Virus record (IMG/VR): IMGVR_UViG_3300019762_000007
Location: 1-64,000 of that record
Length of the DNA: 64,000 bases
Direction: 5' to 3' (one strand)
DNA from: a virus
Shown: positions 43,052 to 50,642 of the stretch, one piece after another
Layout of the letters: every line of letters begins with the position of its first letter
How positions within the stretch are numbered: position 1 is the first letter of the stretch
The notes under the pieces: generated by a model
What the model was told of the DNA's origin: nothing
Databases searched by the model: none
Seen by the model: the letters and a program-made list of their open reading frames with translations, nothing else
Made by a program: the position numbers and the translations under genes

Positions 43052-43324
43052 ATGTTTGAATTGAAAACTAAAAGAAAGTTTAATGAGCTAATTTCTAGCG
43101 AATCCTATAAAATCTCTGATTTTGAAATAGTTGAATTTAGTAAAAATAAATTTGCAATTAGAAAAAAAAATACTATTGTTTATAGGGATTTAATTACTAG
43201 TAGCGACCTTTATTGGACAGTAAACGATAAATTCTTTGAAGATTGCCTAACTACTAAATATAAAATAATAAAAGAATTTTATAAAATAGTTCCGCAAAGT
43301 TATCTTATTATAAAAACTTATTAA
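43052..43324 (+). CDS. Hypothetical protein (90 aa)
   Basis: Small alpha/beta protein with a high share of Lys, Phe and Ile; begins MFELKTKRKFNELISS. 11 nt after the previous gene. Not recognised. Confidence 0.45.
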   Translation: MFELKTKRKFNELISSESYKISDFEIVEFSKNKFAIRKKNTIVYRDLITSSDLYWTVNDKFFEDCLTTKYKIIKEFYKIVPQSYLIIKTY

Positions 43325-43334
43325 ACACCTTATT

Positions 43335-43508
43335 ATGCAATATTTAATAGGAATTATATTAGGTCTTTATATTCTATATAAAGCCAAAAGAGCTAAGGAT
43401 TATAACACTAGTATTTATAAATCTAAATCAGATAGAGATGGAAGAGAGTACGGGAAAAGAGCTATTTCAGCTTGTAGAAGATCTAAAGAAGGATATAAAG
43501 AAACGTGA
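43335..43508 (+). CDS. Small membrane protein (57 aa)
   Basis: Residues 2-16 form a hydrophobic helix (QYLIGIILGLYILY) followed by a long basic tail. It starts 10 nt after the previous stop and overlaps the start of the next gene by 71 nt in another frame, so its 3' part is less certain. Confidence 0.4.
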   Translation: MQYLIGIILGLYILYKAKRAKDYNTSIYKSKSDRDGREYGKRAISACRRSKEGYKET

Positions 43509-43722
43509 GGTTATTACTGGAGAAAATATACCATTAGATAGGGAGATAAAACGCTCTGTAAATTATTACCTAGTTAGACATTACCCTAATCTAAAAGCAT
43601 ATAAGCCTTTTCATGGTGCCTGTTTACAATGTAAATCCCAAGTAAATCTAGGAATTGGTAGATGTGTTGGGTGCAAGTTTATGGGAGTAGATCATGAACT
43701 ACCAGATTTAAGTATGTACTAA
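43438..43722 (+). CDS. Zinc-ribbon protein (94 aa)
   Basis: Charged helical N-terminus (L-V-E-D-L-K-K-D-I-K-K), then C-L-Q-C-K and R-C-V-G-C-K, two CxxC knuckles forming a zinc ribbon at residues 62-81. The role is unknown. It precedes the coiled-coil gene by 13 nt. Confidence 0.5.
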   Translation: MEESTGKELFQLVEDLKKDIKKREVITGENIPLDREIKRSVNYYLVRHYPNLKAYKPFHGACLQCKSQVNLGIGRCVGCKFMGVDHELPDLSMY

Positions 43723-43735
43723 AAACAAAATAGTT

Positions 43736-44497
43736 ATGGCAAAAGTAACAATGGATGACTCAGAATACGAGTTATTAAAAGAAAACAAAAGACTTTTAGA
43801 AGAAGCTTTAAGTGAAACTAAAAGACAACAAGCTGAGATTGATAGGCTCAATAAAGAAAAGTTAGAGATTCTAGAGAACTCTAAAATGAAAGTAACTAAG
43901 GTAACTAGACTAGAAACTTATGAATCTGTTTGGATAGATCAGCCTGAGGTTTTTGCTTTAGAGCAATTGAATAGAAATCTTACGCGTCATTTTAATAGTT
44001 ATGGTACAAATGTGTCATTTAAAAGTGTTAAGAGCGTAATTGATACTTTCTTTAAAAGAGTAGTAACAACTTCTGACCCTAAAATAGAAATAACAACTTT
44101 AGGACTAGATGAAGTTAGAAAAGAGATTAGAGAGGAGTTACAAAGTAAGATTGATTCAGATATTAAAGACAAATTAGCTAATGCTGATAAAGCTTTAGAA
44201 GCTTATTCTATTTTATCTAAAACTGTAGATGATTTAAGAGAGGAGAATTATAATCTTTCAAAATATAACTCCGACCTTATAGACCATAATGTAAAGCTCA
44301 AAGATGCTGAAAGTAATCTGAGTAAATTAGAAAGTAAATATCAGAGGAATTTAGATCTTCTTACTAAATATACATATTTATGTAAAGAGATCCTAAAAGC
44401 AACACCAGAAACTGTATCATCTTTTGGTAATAAGGAAATTGTTAAAAAAGTTAAACGATTAATAGAAACAACAAGAACATGGAAAAACCTATTTTAA
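43736..44497 (+). CDS. Long coiled-coil protein (253 aa)
   Basis: Residues 5-55 and 120-215 have strong heptad patterning rich in Leu, Lys, Glu and Asp, with a short globular part between (about 60-115). Such architecture suggests an elongated oligomer. No enzymatic motif and no membrane anchor. Confidence 0.55.
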   Translation: MAKVTMDDSEYELLKENKRLLEEALSETKRQQAEIDRLNKEKLEILENSKMKVTKVTRLETYESVWIDQPEVFALEQLNRNLTRHFNSYGTNVSFKSVKSVIDTFFKRVVTTSDPKIEITTLGLDEVRKEIREELQSKIDSDIKDKLANADKALEAYSILSKTVDDLREENYNLSKYNSDLIDHNVKLKDAESNLSKLESKYQRNLDLLTKYTYLCKEILKATPETVSSFGNKEIVKKVKRLIETTRTWKNLF

Positions 44498-44550
44498 AAG
44501 AAGGAGATTATTGTGACGGTAAAAAGGTAATTGGGCATTGTTGTATTTAA
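44479..44550 (+). CDS. Possible 23-aa peptide or N-terminus of the next gene
   Basis: ATG-started frame MEKPILKEGDYCDGKKVIGH plus three residues, overlapping both neighbours. The next gene begins at a TTG in another frame within its end. The pair may be one gene joined by a frameshift, or a tiny leader peptide. Confidence 0.3.
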   Translation: MEKPILKEGDYCDGKKVIGHCCI

Positions 44551-45011
44551 TAGCAGAAAAATTTGGTATCCCAATTAATTATACTGGAGAGAATCCTGAT
44601 TATGTTATATTTAAAGAAGGAGCAATTTCCCCAATAGCTACAATAGTATTATCAAGAAATACATTAAAACTACCTAAATTAGGCTTTCTTGAAAGAATGC
44701 TAAATATGGTAGAAACTAAACCTATTAATATAGGTCCTTTTAAACCAGAAGAGTATCCTAGGATGCTAGTCTGGGATGATGTTGAAGAGTGTGCTGAAGA
44801 GAGAATAGTATTATGTAATTTCACAGATAATTATAATTATCCTGTGATTACAGTTACTGATGACACTGAAAAAGAGTTTTTAACTTACAAAGAGTATTCA
44901 ACAACTAACTATAGAAACTGCAAACCTATTCCAAAAGAACCAGAAACAGTTAAGATGACTGTAGCTGAGATTTCTAAAGCTCTGAGAAAGAAAATAGAAA
45001 TTGTAGAGTGA
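44538..45011 (+). CDS. Hypothetical protein (157 aa)
   Basis: Only a TTG start is available (M-L-Y-L-I-A-E-K-F-G-I). The protein has a beta-rich centre with Y-P-R-M-L-V-W-D-D near residue 75, a phrase I associate with a common phage family of unknown function. The C-terminal helix is basic. The missing ATG and the overlapping upstream peptide raise the possibility of a frameshifted start. Confidence 0.5.
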   Translation: MLYLIAEKFGIPINYTGENPDYVIFKEGAISPIATIVLSRNTLKLPKLGFLERMLNMVETKPINIGPFKPEEYPRMLVWDDVEECAEERIVLCNFTDNYNYPVITVTDDTEKEFLTYKEYSTTNYRNCKPIPKEPETVKMTVAEISKALRKKIEIVE

Positions 45012-45064
45012 TTCTAAGTAACTGAACATTTAATAAATGCTTCGCTGGTACTTATGAAAATAAT

Positions 45065-45138
45065 AGAGCTGTAACTTAATTGGACAAAAGAGGGAGACTT
45101 TTGACTCTCTTGATGTAGGTTCGAATCCTACCAGCTCA
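45065..45138 (+). tRNA. tRNA-like gene with 8-nt anticodon loop (Gln UUG or Lys UUU)
   Basis: T arm GTAGG-TTCGAAT-CCTAC is perfect. The acceptor pairs over 6 bp (GAGCTG/CAGCTC) with an A-A mismatch at the end. The D stem is CTT/AAG with GG in its loop. Anticodon stem GGGAG/CTCTC (one G-U) closes an 8-nt loop ACTTTTGA, one base longer than normal, so the anticodon is ambiguous. Confidence 0.55.
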
Positions 45139-45159
45139 CTGATTAAAGAAAATAAACTT

Positions 45160-45375
45160 ATGAAAATTAAATGTAGTAAATGCGGGGAAGAACATGAACA
45201 GACATTATCTAACTGTTGTTGGATTTACTGTGATTGTGGTGCTAAAATATGTGGAAGTTGCGGATCAGAGGCTTTATCACAAATGGATATTTCAGAAGAT
45301 GATGACGAAGCTGGTTATTGGTGTACACTTCAATGTGATGCCTGTGGATTAGAGGGATGTGCAATGTGCATTTAA
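45160..45375 (+). CDS. Cys-rich zinc-binding protein (71 aa)
   Basis: Twelve Cys in 71 residues: K-C-S-K-C-G, N-C-C, Y-C-D-C-G, I-C-G-S-C-G, W-C-T-L-Q-C-D-A-C, G-C-A-M-C. Probably two zinc sites, with an acidic linker S-E-D-D-D-E between. Function unknown; starts 22 nt after a tRNA-like gene. Confidence 0.6.
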   Translation: MKIKCSKCGEEHEQTLSNCCWIYCDCGAKICGSCGSEALSQMDISEDDDEAGYWCTLQCDACGLEGCAMCI

Positions 45376-45381
45376 AATAAA

Positions 45382-45529
45382 TTAGAAACAAACCTATATT
45401 TAAGTCTAAGCCCCTTAAATGCTAGGTATAGAAGTTATTAAGTAAACTATTATAAGAGCCTTCAGTGTTCATACACTTACTCGTTCTAGAGTAGCTTAGT
45501 TTACAATTAATAACTTCTATAGTTTCTAA
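45382..45529 (+). ncRNA. Large structured non-coding RNA element
   Basis: Outer stem TTAGAAAC/GTTTCTAA (45382-45389, 45522-45529). Inside are a hairpin (CCTA-x-ATTTAAG with CTTAAAT-xx-TAGG, 45393-45426) and a very long stem: 14 bp 45428-45441 with 45507-45520, then 8 bp 45442-45449 with 45497-45504 after a 2-nt bulge. The long stem ends in two side hairpins (AGTGT/ACACT, TACTC/GAGTA). No open frame. All helices are compatible in one fold. Confidence 0.5.
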
Positions 45530-45571
45530 GTAAATATTAAATAAGCTAATTATTAACTAATACTATTAATT

Positions 45572-45820
45572 ATGAATTTATTAAGCTACGTACTTATAGC
45601 AGTATTGTTTATATATGCTGTTATCACAGGTGTTTATACTTTCAAACAAAGAATAATCACAAGAAAAATTATTAAAACTAAAATCTCTGCATTAAATGCT
45701 GAACTAGAGCAAGCTAGAGAACAACAATCTTATTGTAAAGAAAGAGGTTGTTTGTATACAGGTAATTTAAATGATATAGGAAAAGAGATCAGTAACCTTA
45801 AAAAACAACTACTATGGTAA
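45572..45820 (+). CDS. Small membrane protein with cytoplasmic coiled coil (82 aa)
   Basis: Residues 4-22 are hydrophobic (LSYVLIAVLFIYAVITGVY); the rest is a charged coiled coil. It resembles the other one-span coiled-coil proteins of the early region. Start preceded by AACTAATACTATTAATT. Confidence 0.5.
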   Translation: MNLLSYVLIAVLFIYAVITGVYTFKQRIITRKIIKTKISALNAELEQAREQQSYCKERGCLYTGNLNDIGKEISNLKKQLLW

Positions 45821-45897
45821 GAACAAAAAGACCTAGAATTGTTAGAAAGAAATACATATTAGTTTATTCTACTGAAAATAGGAGGAAACATGAGTGA
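45814..45897 (+). CDS. Possible 27-aa basic peptide
   Basis: Frame MVRTKRPRIVRKKYILVYST plus seven residues, overlapping the ends of both neighbours (ATG inside the previous stop region, TGA past the next ATG). It may be a leader peptide coupling translation into the 828-residue gene. Confidence 0.3.
   Translation: MVRTKRPRIVRKKYILVYSTENRRKHE
45880..45885 (+). promoter_or_regulatory. Strong Shine-Dalgarno AGGAGG before the 828-aa gene
   Basis: AGGAGG lies 4 nt before the ATG at 45890. Almost every other start in this window has only an AT-rich leader, so this canonical site stands out and fixes the start. Confidence 0.7.
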
Positions 45898-48376
45898 TTT
45901 ACGAATGCCGCTAAAGGTAGAAACTTTAGTGTTTGAGGAGTCCTCTAATAGCTTTGAAAATGTTAGTTTATGCGGATGTTCTATTGCATCTGGAAGGAAA
46001 GACTGTGATGATATACCTTGCGGACGATGTTATTTAAACGAAGATAACAGGAAAGACTTAACTAAATACCTAGAAGAAAATCCTTCTTTATATCCAAATA
46101 TCCGAAAAGCTATAGGTTTACCTAAAGAAGATATTAAAGATGTTCCTAAAGTATCTGATAAGTATTCTGAATATGATAAGTATAAAGAAGCTAGATTGAA
46201 GTTACCTATAAGTACAGCTATACATTGTAACTCTAGAGAAGAAAGAGATTTTATAGTATCAGAACAAGTGGAATCTACTTCTCCTTTTATAGAAAAAGGT
46301 TATATAAGACTGAAATATGGTTATGATACTTTATCTTTTGCTTTTAGAGAAAATATACCTGTGTATTCTTTTGAATCTTATCTTAAAGCTGATTTATCTA
46401 AGCCATTAAAGTTAGATAAAGACGGTAACATATTAAAAGACGAACCTTTTGTAGTTTCTATTGCAGATACTGCTACTGAAGAGCAGAAGAAAGCCAGAAG
46501 AGCTATTAAAGATATAATGGTTAAGTGTGAGTTACAAATACAATGGGACTTTATAGTAGAGGATTGTAAAATAGATCTCAATGTAGCTAGATGGGGAAGG
46601 TATAAAGAAGAGTCTTATATAGACATTCAAAACAGAACCTATGGTAAATGTCGTGTCACTAACAGTAAAGTCATATCATTTGAAGAGTGGTTACATTATA
46701 CACCAAAGACTGAAACTAAAAAAGAACCTTTCCACATGATAGGTGCTGGTAAGATTCAAGAGCTAGAAGTAGAAGGTACTATATATAAAGTTCCTGATAT
46801 TAGAGGTGTAGCAAAAGGATACGAAGCGTCCTTAGATGGATTTGATGAAGAAAATTTACATTTTTGTGAAGTATTGAATATCAATAACTGTGTTGTAATA
46901 CAGTGCAATCAATGTATATTAAACAGTTCTACTTTCGGCTTAGATAAATTCAAATCTTTAATAAAAACTAATCCTAATTATGCTGATTTAAAACCTTTAT
47001 TAACAAAACAAGACGAAGATGATAAAACCAATGTTCCCTTGAAATCAGAAGTTAAAGTAGAACCTGTAATTGAGTCTGAAAACAAAATAGAATCTATAAC
47101 CTCTAGTGATAATTCAATTGTCAAGGATTTGAAATATAATATAGGAGATCTAGTAGTAACTGATTCAGGTATTATGCGGAAAGTAGTGGATATAGATAGT
47201 AAAGGTTACACACTTCTAGAAGGGTCTCCGATTAAATGGAGAGATCATGAAATAGATCATACTCTAACTAATCTACTTCAGAGGAATCCTCATTTATTTG
47301 AGAGCGAATCTAACTTTAAAGATGTGTATAAAAATTCTAGTATAAATGAAGAACCTATGAAAGAGAGATTTAAACCTGGTGATAGAGTTAAGGTTATTGC
47401 CAATACTAGCGGGCATAGATTTAAAATAGGCTCTATCATTACTGTAAGAGAACTTAGTGAAAACGACTATTCATTTAAAGAAGGAGTATGGTATTTAACA
47501 GACAAGGAGCTAGAGTTACATGTAGAAGATTCTAAACCATCTATACTAGAAAGTAAGTTTAAGGTTGGTGATAAAGTCCGTATTGTTGCTTGTACGCATA
47601 ATCACGGATTTAAAATTGGTACTGTAGTCACTATAAAAAGCTATGGCTCAGATTTTTATAGTGTAGAGGAGGACCGTTGGGTGGTTACACCTGAAGAAAT
47701 TGAATTAGTTGAAAGGGCTACTCCTGTATCTAATGTACAAGAAAGCAAATTCAAAATCGGTGATAAGGTTAAAATAGTTGCTAATAATTGCAGTCATTAT
47801 TTCCAAATAGGCTCTATAAAAACTATAACTTTTGTCACATTTATAGGAAGTAAAAAAGGAGCTAGATATTATTTCAATAGGCAGGATACTTCTGGATATT
47901 TTGCAAAAGATGAAGATTTAGAACTAATTACTGAAGAAACAGAAGTAAGAGACCCAATATTATTTAAAGAAAAAACTTCTATAATAGTAGACTGTATAAC
48001 TTATGATGTACCTTGGAATATAGACGTTAATATAACTTGTGATGTTGAAGATGGTTATATATGTGGGTGTGATGCTTCTTCAGTTTCTTGTACAAAGATA
48101 GAATGTGGTAAATGCTTATTTAATTCAAATAACAGTAAGGTCTTTACTAATTTAGTTAAAACAGATTCTAGGTTTAGTATGTTTAAACATTTGTTACCTA
48201 AAGAGACTAAAGATCCTGTTGAATCAGTTTCTGAAAGTATTAGTTTAGTTGGTTACGGACTACGGGGCAAATCTTCTAGTAGCTTAATACCAAAGGAAAA
48301 ACCTATTAAGGAGTGTAAAAAAGAGGATAGTTTAACAACTTTCTCTCCAAGTATTTATAAAAAATTTAATATTTAA
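45890..48376 (+). CDS. Modular protein with three Cys modules and three SH3-like repeats (828 aa)
   Basis: A module C-x-C-x(8)-C-x(4)-C-x-x-C followed by a helical 30-residue tail occurs near residues 28-75 and 722-775, with a diverged copy at 323-370 (ending I-Q-C-N-Q-C-I-L-N). Between copies two and three are three SH3-like repeats beginning F-K-(P/V/I)-G-D-(R/K)-V-(K/R) (about 495, 555, 620), each about 60 residues. SH3-like repeats of this kind occur in phage early proteins and bind proteins or nucleic acids; the Cys modules probably bind zinc. Overall function unknown. Confidence 0.65.
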   Translation: MSDLRMPLKVETLVFEESSNSFENVSLCGCSIASGRKDCDDIPCGRCYLNEDNRKDLTKYLEENPSLYPNIRKAIGLPKEDIKDVPKVSDKYSEYDKYKEARLKLPISTAIHCNSREERDFIVSEQVESTSPFIEKGYIRLKYGYDTLSFAFRENIPVYSFESYLKADLSKPLKLDKDGNILKDEPFVVSIADTATEEQKKARRAIKDIMVKCELQIQWDFIVEDCKIDLNVARWGRYKEESYIDIQNRTYGKCRVTNSKVISFEEWLHYTPKTETKKEPFHMIGAGKIQELEVEGTIYKVPDIRGVAKGYEASLDGFDEENLHFCEVLNINNCVVIQCNQCILNSSTFGLDKFKSLIKTNPNYADLKPLLTKQDEDDKTNVPLKSEVKVEPVIESENKIESITSSDNSIVKDLKYNIGDLVVTDSGIMRKVVDIDSKGYTLLEGSPIKWRDHEIDHTLTNLLQRNPHLFESESNFKDVYKNSSINEEPMKERFKPGDRVKVIANTSGHRFKIGSIITVRELSENDYSFKEGVWYLTDKELELHVEDSKPSILESKFKVGDKVRIVACTHNHGFKIGTVVTIKSYGSDFYSVEEDRWVVTPEEIELVERATPVSNVQESKFKIGDKVKIVANNCSHYFQIGSIKTITFVTFIGSKKGARYYFNRQDTSGYFAKDEDLELITEETEVRDPILFKEKTSIIVDCITYDVPWNIDVNITCDVEDGYICGCDASSVSCTKIECGKCLFNSNNSKVFTNLVKTDSRFSMFKHLLPKETKDPVESVSESISLVGYGLRGKSSSSLIPKEKPIKECKKEDSLTTFSPSIYKKFNI

Positions 48377-48403
48377 TTTTAATCATTTTAATAAATTTTA
48401 ATT

Positions 48404-48880
48404 ATGACAAGTAAAAAAGTAGAAGTAGTGAAGGTAAAAGAGTTAACAATCATGGCTAGAATCAAAGCTAAGTTTGAAATGGGTGAAATGGGACATATCA
48501 ACTCTTTCTTTATTAAGGAAGTAGATAAGTTGCGTTCTGATATCAAAGACATTCAATGGGATATTGATACCCTTACTCGTGAATATGAGAAAAAGTCTAA
48601 AGACTTAGAATCACTGGCTTTAACGGCTTTCGAAACTCTTGAAGCTGCTGCTGAAAACATCACTAACGAAGATGTTAAAACAGAAGCTGCTAAAAAAGCA
48701 TTTGCTCCTAAATATTGGAAAGGAGTAGAAAGTGCTGAAGCGGAAGTTAAAGCTGTAGAGGTTAGAGTTGACGAGCTTACTAAAAACTACAATGCTGAGA
48801 AAGAAAAGATGCAAACTGAAATCGCACTTCTTCAAAGCAGAGTAGATCTTATCTATGGCAAAGATGCTATAGAAGAATAA
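48404..48880 (+). CDS. Coiled-coil protein (158 aa)
   Basis: Starts MTSKKVEVVKVKEL; residues 40-150 are Lys/Glu/Ala-rich and helical with clear heptads. Even codon use and its own terminator suggest strong expression. Not recognised. Confidence 0.6.
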   Translation: MTSKKVEVVKVKELTIMARIKAKFEMGEMGHINSFFIKEVDKLRSDIKDIQWDIDTLTREYEKKSKDLESLALTAFETLEAAAENITNEDVKTEAAKKAFAPKYWKGVESAEAEVKAVEVRVDELTKNYNAEKEKMQTEIALLQSRVDLIYGKDAIEE

Positions 48881-48904
48881 ATAAAAAGAATATATAAATA
48901 ATAT

Positions 48905-48940
48905 AAAGTAAGCTTCTTAGTTGAGGCTTACTTTTAATGT
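48905..48940 (+). terminator. Rho-independent terminator
   Basis: AAAGTAAGCTTC (48905-48916) pairs with GAGGCTTACTTT (48923-48934) around a 6-nt loop, followed by a T-rich tail. Confidence 0.82.
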
Positions 48941-48947
48941 TTTTATT

Positions 48948-49346
48948 ATGGTACTTACAGATACAGCAGAATATTGGCAAGATGTAAAAAGACATTATCC
49001 CTATACTGGACGTGAATTTTATCATATTCCAAATGCAAATTGCGGACACAGACATTTGCATGAAGCGAAAAGAATTGATGACGTAAATTGTTTTGCTTGT
49101 TTAAAGCTTATTGAACAAGGCTATGAACATGGGTTACCAAAAGGAGAGACGGACTTTAGAAGTAAAAAACAAAAGAAACGTGATAAACAGGCTGAGTTAG
49201 CTAAAATTGAACGAGAAAAGCTTGGAAAATGTAATTGCGGCTATCAGAGAGTAAAAAGACTAAATAAATCAAAAAACGAATATTTTTTAGGTTGCTCCAA
49301 TTATCCGAAATGTAAAATTACTAGTAGTATTTTAAATGTTTTGTAA
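48948..49346 (+). CDS. Protein with topoisomerase-type C4 zinc finger (132 aa)
   Basis: I start at the ATG at 48948 (MVLTDTAEYW) because the frame upstream runs through the terminator. An N-terminal region with C-G-H-R-H and C-F-A-C is followed by a basic linker. The C-terminus C-N-C-G-(x)n-F-L-G-C-S-N-Y-P-K-C-K matches the C4 zinc finger of bacterial topoisomerase I tails. That suggests single-stranded nucleic-acid binding. Confidence 0.6.
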   Translation: MVLTDTAEYWQDVKRHYPYTGREFYHIPNANCGHRHLHEAKRIDDVNCFACLKLIEQGYEHGLPKGETDFRSKKQKKRDKQAELAKIEREKLGKCNCGYQRVKRLNKSKNEYFLGCSNYPKCKITSSILNVL

Positions 49347-49410
49347 CAAGTGAATAAAGTTAATACTTTTATCTAGTAGTAAAAGTTAATACGCAACTAA
49401 AATATATTAT

Positions 49411-49517
49411 ACTAAGGTGGCGGAATTGGTAGACGCATACCTAGAAGCAGTGAAATGAAAGCAGTTACAGGTTCACAAGGTTACGGCAAGTTGCAGGTTC
49501 GAGTCCTGCCCTTAGTA
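49411..49517 (+). tRNA. tRNA-Leu-like gene with insertion in the anticodon loop
   Basis: Acceptor ACTAAGG/CCTTAGT, the Leu-type D arm GCGGAATTGGTAGACGC and T arm GCAGG-TTCGAGT-CCTGC are perfect, with discriminator A. The anticodon stem strand TACCT has a partner AGGTT at 49469 or 49478, leaving a 26-35-nt loop instead of 7. The insert holds a direct repeat AAGCAGT. The whole is about 20 nt longer than an ordinary tRNA-Leu; the anticodon is not certain. Confidence 0.6.
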
Positions 49518-49541
49518 CTGAGTAATTAAATATTTAAACTT

Positions 49542-49997
49542 ATGATAGCAAACATTGTAGAAACATGTGTAAGAAAGCATACTGGAGGAGAAGAGTTCTT
49601 TACTGCTTTAGATTTAAGATTGAAAGATAGAACTATATTATGTAGCCTCTTAGATGAAGTACTAAAGTTCCAGTACCCAGAAGTAGAATCTATGGGTTTA
49701 GTGGTGTCTGGTAAGTTTGGTCAATTTGTGTCAGATAATTCCCCTACTGGTAACATACTGCACGTATCAGGAGGTTTAAGGGAAGATAAACCCTTAGAGA
49801 TAATAAGACATTTAGAAGATACAGAGTGTAAACACTTTATATTTCTAGATGATTCTTTTTATTCTGGTAAGACTAGAGATACTATTAAAGAATATTTAGA
49901 GAGTAACGGTAATACATTATTAGAGACATTTGTAGTATATGATGGCTCTAAAGAAAAAGATGAGAATGTACATTCTTTGTACAGATATTATAAATAA
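49542..49997 (+). CDS. Phosphoribosyltransferase-like protein (151 aa)
   Basis: Residues about 106-119 read F-I-F-L-D-D-S-F-Y-S-G-K-T, the PRPP-binding motif of type I phosphoribosyltransferases (two acidic residues, then small-G-x-T). The preceding beta strands and a following helix (D-T-I-K-E-Y-L) fit that fold, and the length is right for a minimal enzyme. The acceptor base is unknown. It lies directly between two tRNA-like loci, which may or may not be meaningful. Confidence 0.6.
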   Translation: MIANIVETCVRKHTGGEEFFTALDLRLKDRTILCSLLDEVLKFQYPEVESMGLVVSGKFGQFVSDNSPTGNILHVSGGLREDKPLEIIRHLEDTECKHFIFLDDSFYSGKTRDTIKEYLESNGNTLLETFVVYDGSKEKDENVHSLYRYYK

Positions 49998-50002
49998 TAG
50001 AA

Positions 50003-50174
50003 GCTCCGTGTGAGGGAGACAATATAATAATAACAAGCTGAAATAGAAGGCTAATCTACTTCTGGTTCCTTTGGGGATAAGTAAGTTATTATTGGCAGCT
50101 AAATAGAGCTGGTTCGATGCCAGCATGGAGATTAAAATCTCATTATCTCTGGAGATCTTTATTTAGCCTTCAAG
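50003..50174 (+). tRNA. Possible permuted tRNA with UCA anticodon plus upstream hairpin
   Basis: GCTAAATA (50098-50105) pairs with TATTTAGC (50160-50167). Between them are a perfect T arm GCTGG-TTCGATG-CCAGC (50108-50124), an acceptor-like hairpin ATG-GAGAT/ATCTC-AT (50125-50143, one bulge) and a short D-like hairpin. The 3' end reads TTAGC-CTTCAAG, a canonical anticodon stem and loop with UCA, which would read UGA. Upstream, AATAATAAC/GTTATTATT forms a 9-bp stem, and CTCCGT could also pair with ATGGAG. The D arm is reduced, limiting confidence. Confidence 0.38.
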
Positions 50175-50214
50175 CATGAAAGTGTTTGTCGTATAGAGAA
50201 ATCTAATTGTGCGA

Positions 50215-50235
50215 CCTTGAGTTGATTACTCAAGG
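50215..50235 (+). other. Intergenic hairpin before the 122-aa gene
   Basis: Perfect 8-bp stem CCTTGAGT/ACTCAAGG with a 5-nt loop, 39 nt before the next start. No T run, so probably a leader or processing hairpin. Confidence 0.4.
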
Positions 50236-50273
50236 AGATATAAAAATTAATTACTAAATAAATAAAACTTATT

Positions 50274-50642
50274 ATGAAACAAACAAAAAGTGTTAACGAT
50301 TTAATGGTAGTTACAGATAAAATAACTATAGGATTAGTACCAAGTCAGAGAGTAATGGTTACTAAGAAAAGTATTATTGCTCAAACAGTACTAGCAACTC
50401 CTCACTCTTTGTACAAGAGTCTTGAAACTCCTATAAGAAAGAATATTTCTAAGGATTTATCAGTAGTAGTAACTAAGCATTCTACAGTAGGTTATCTTAC
50501 TTACTCAGTCTCTTTTAAGCCTTTAACTAATTTAGTTAAAGTATCTAATCAAGCTAAAGCTTTAGCAATGGCTACAGCTAGACAATTAAAAGCTTCTGCT
50601 ATGTTAGAGGATGCCCAGTTACTAATTGATTTTACTAAGTAA
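50274..50642 (+). CDS. Hypothetical protein (122 aa)
   Basis: Lys/Val/Thr-rich protein, beta-leaning N-terminus and an Ala-rich helix near the C-terminus (A-K-A-L-A-M-A-T-A-R-Q-L-K-A). Its TAA overlaps the next ATG (TAATG). Not recognised. Confidence 0.5.
   Translation: MKQTKSVNDLMVVTDKITIGLVPSQRVMVTKKSIIAQTVLATPHSLYKSLETPIRKNISKDLSVVVTKHSTVGYLTYSVSFKPLTNLVKVSNQAKALAMATARQLKASAMLEDAQLLIDFTK

Noticed and set aside
48921-48947. N-terminal extension of the C4 zinc-finger gene
   Set aside because: It runs through the terminator hairpin at 48905-48934; the ATG at 48948 is a better start.
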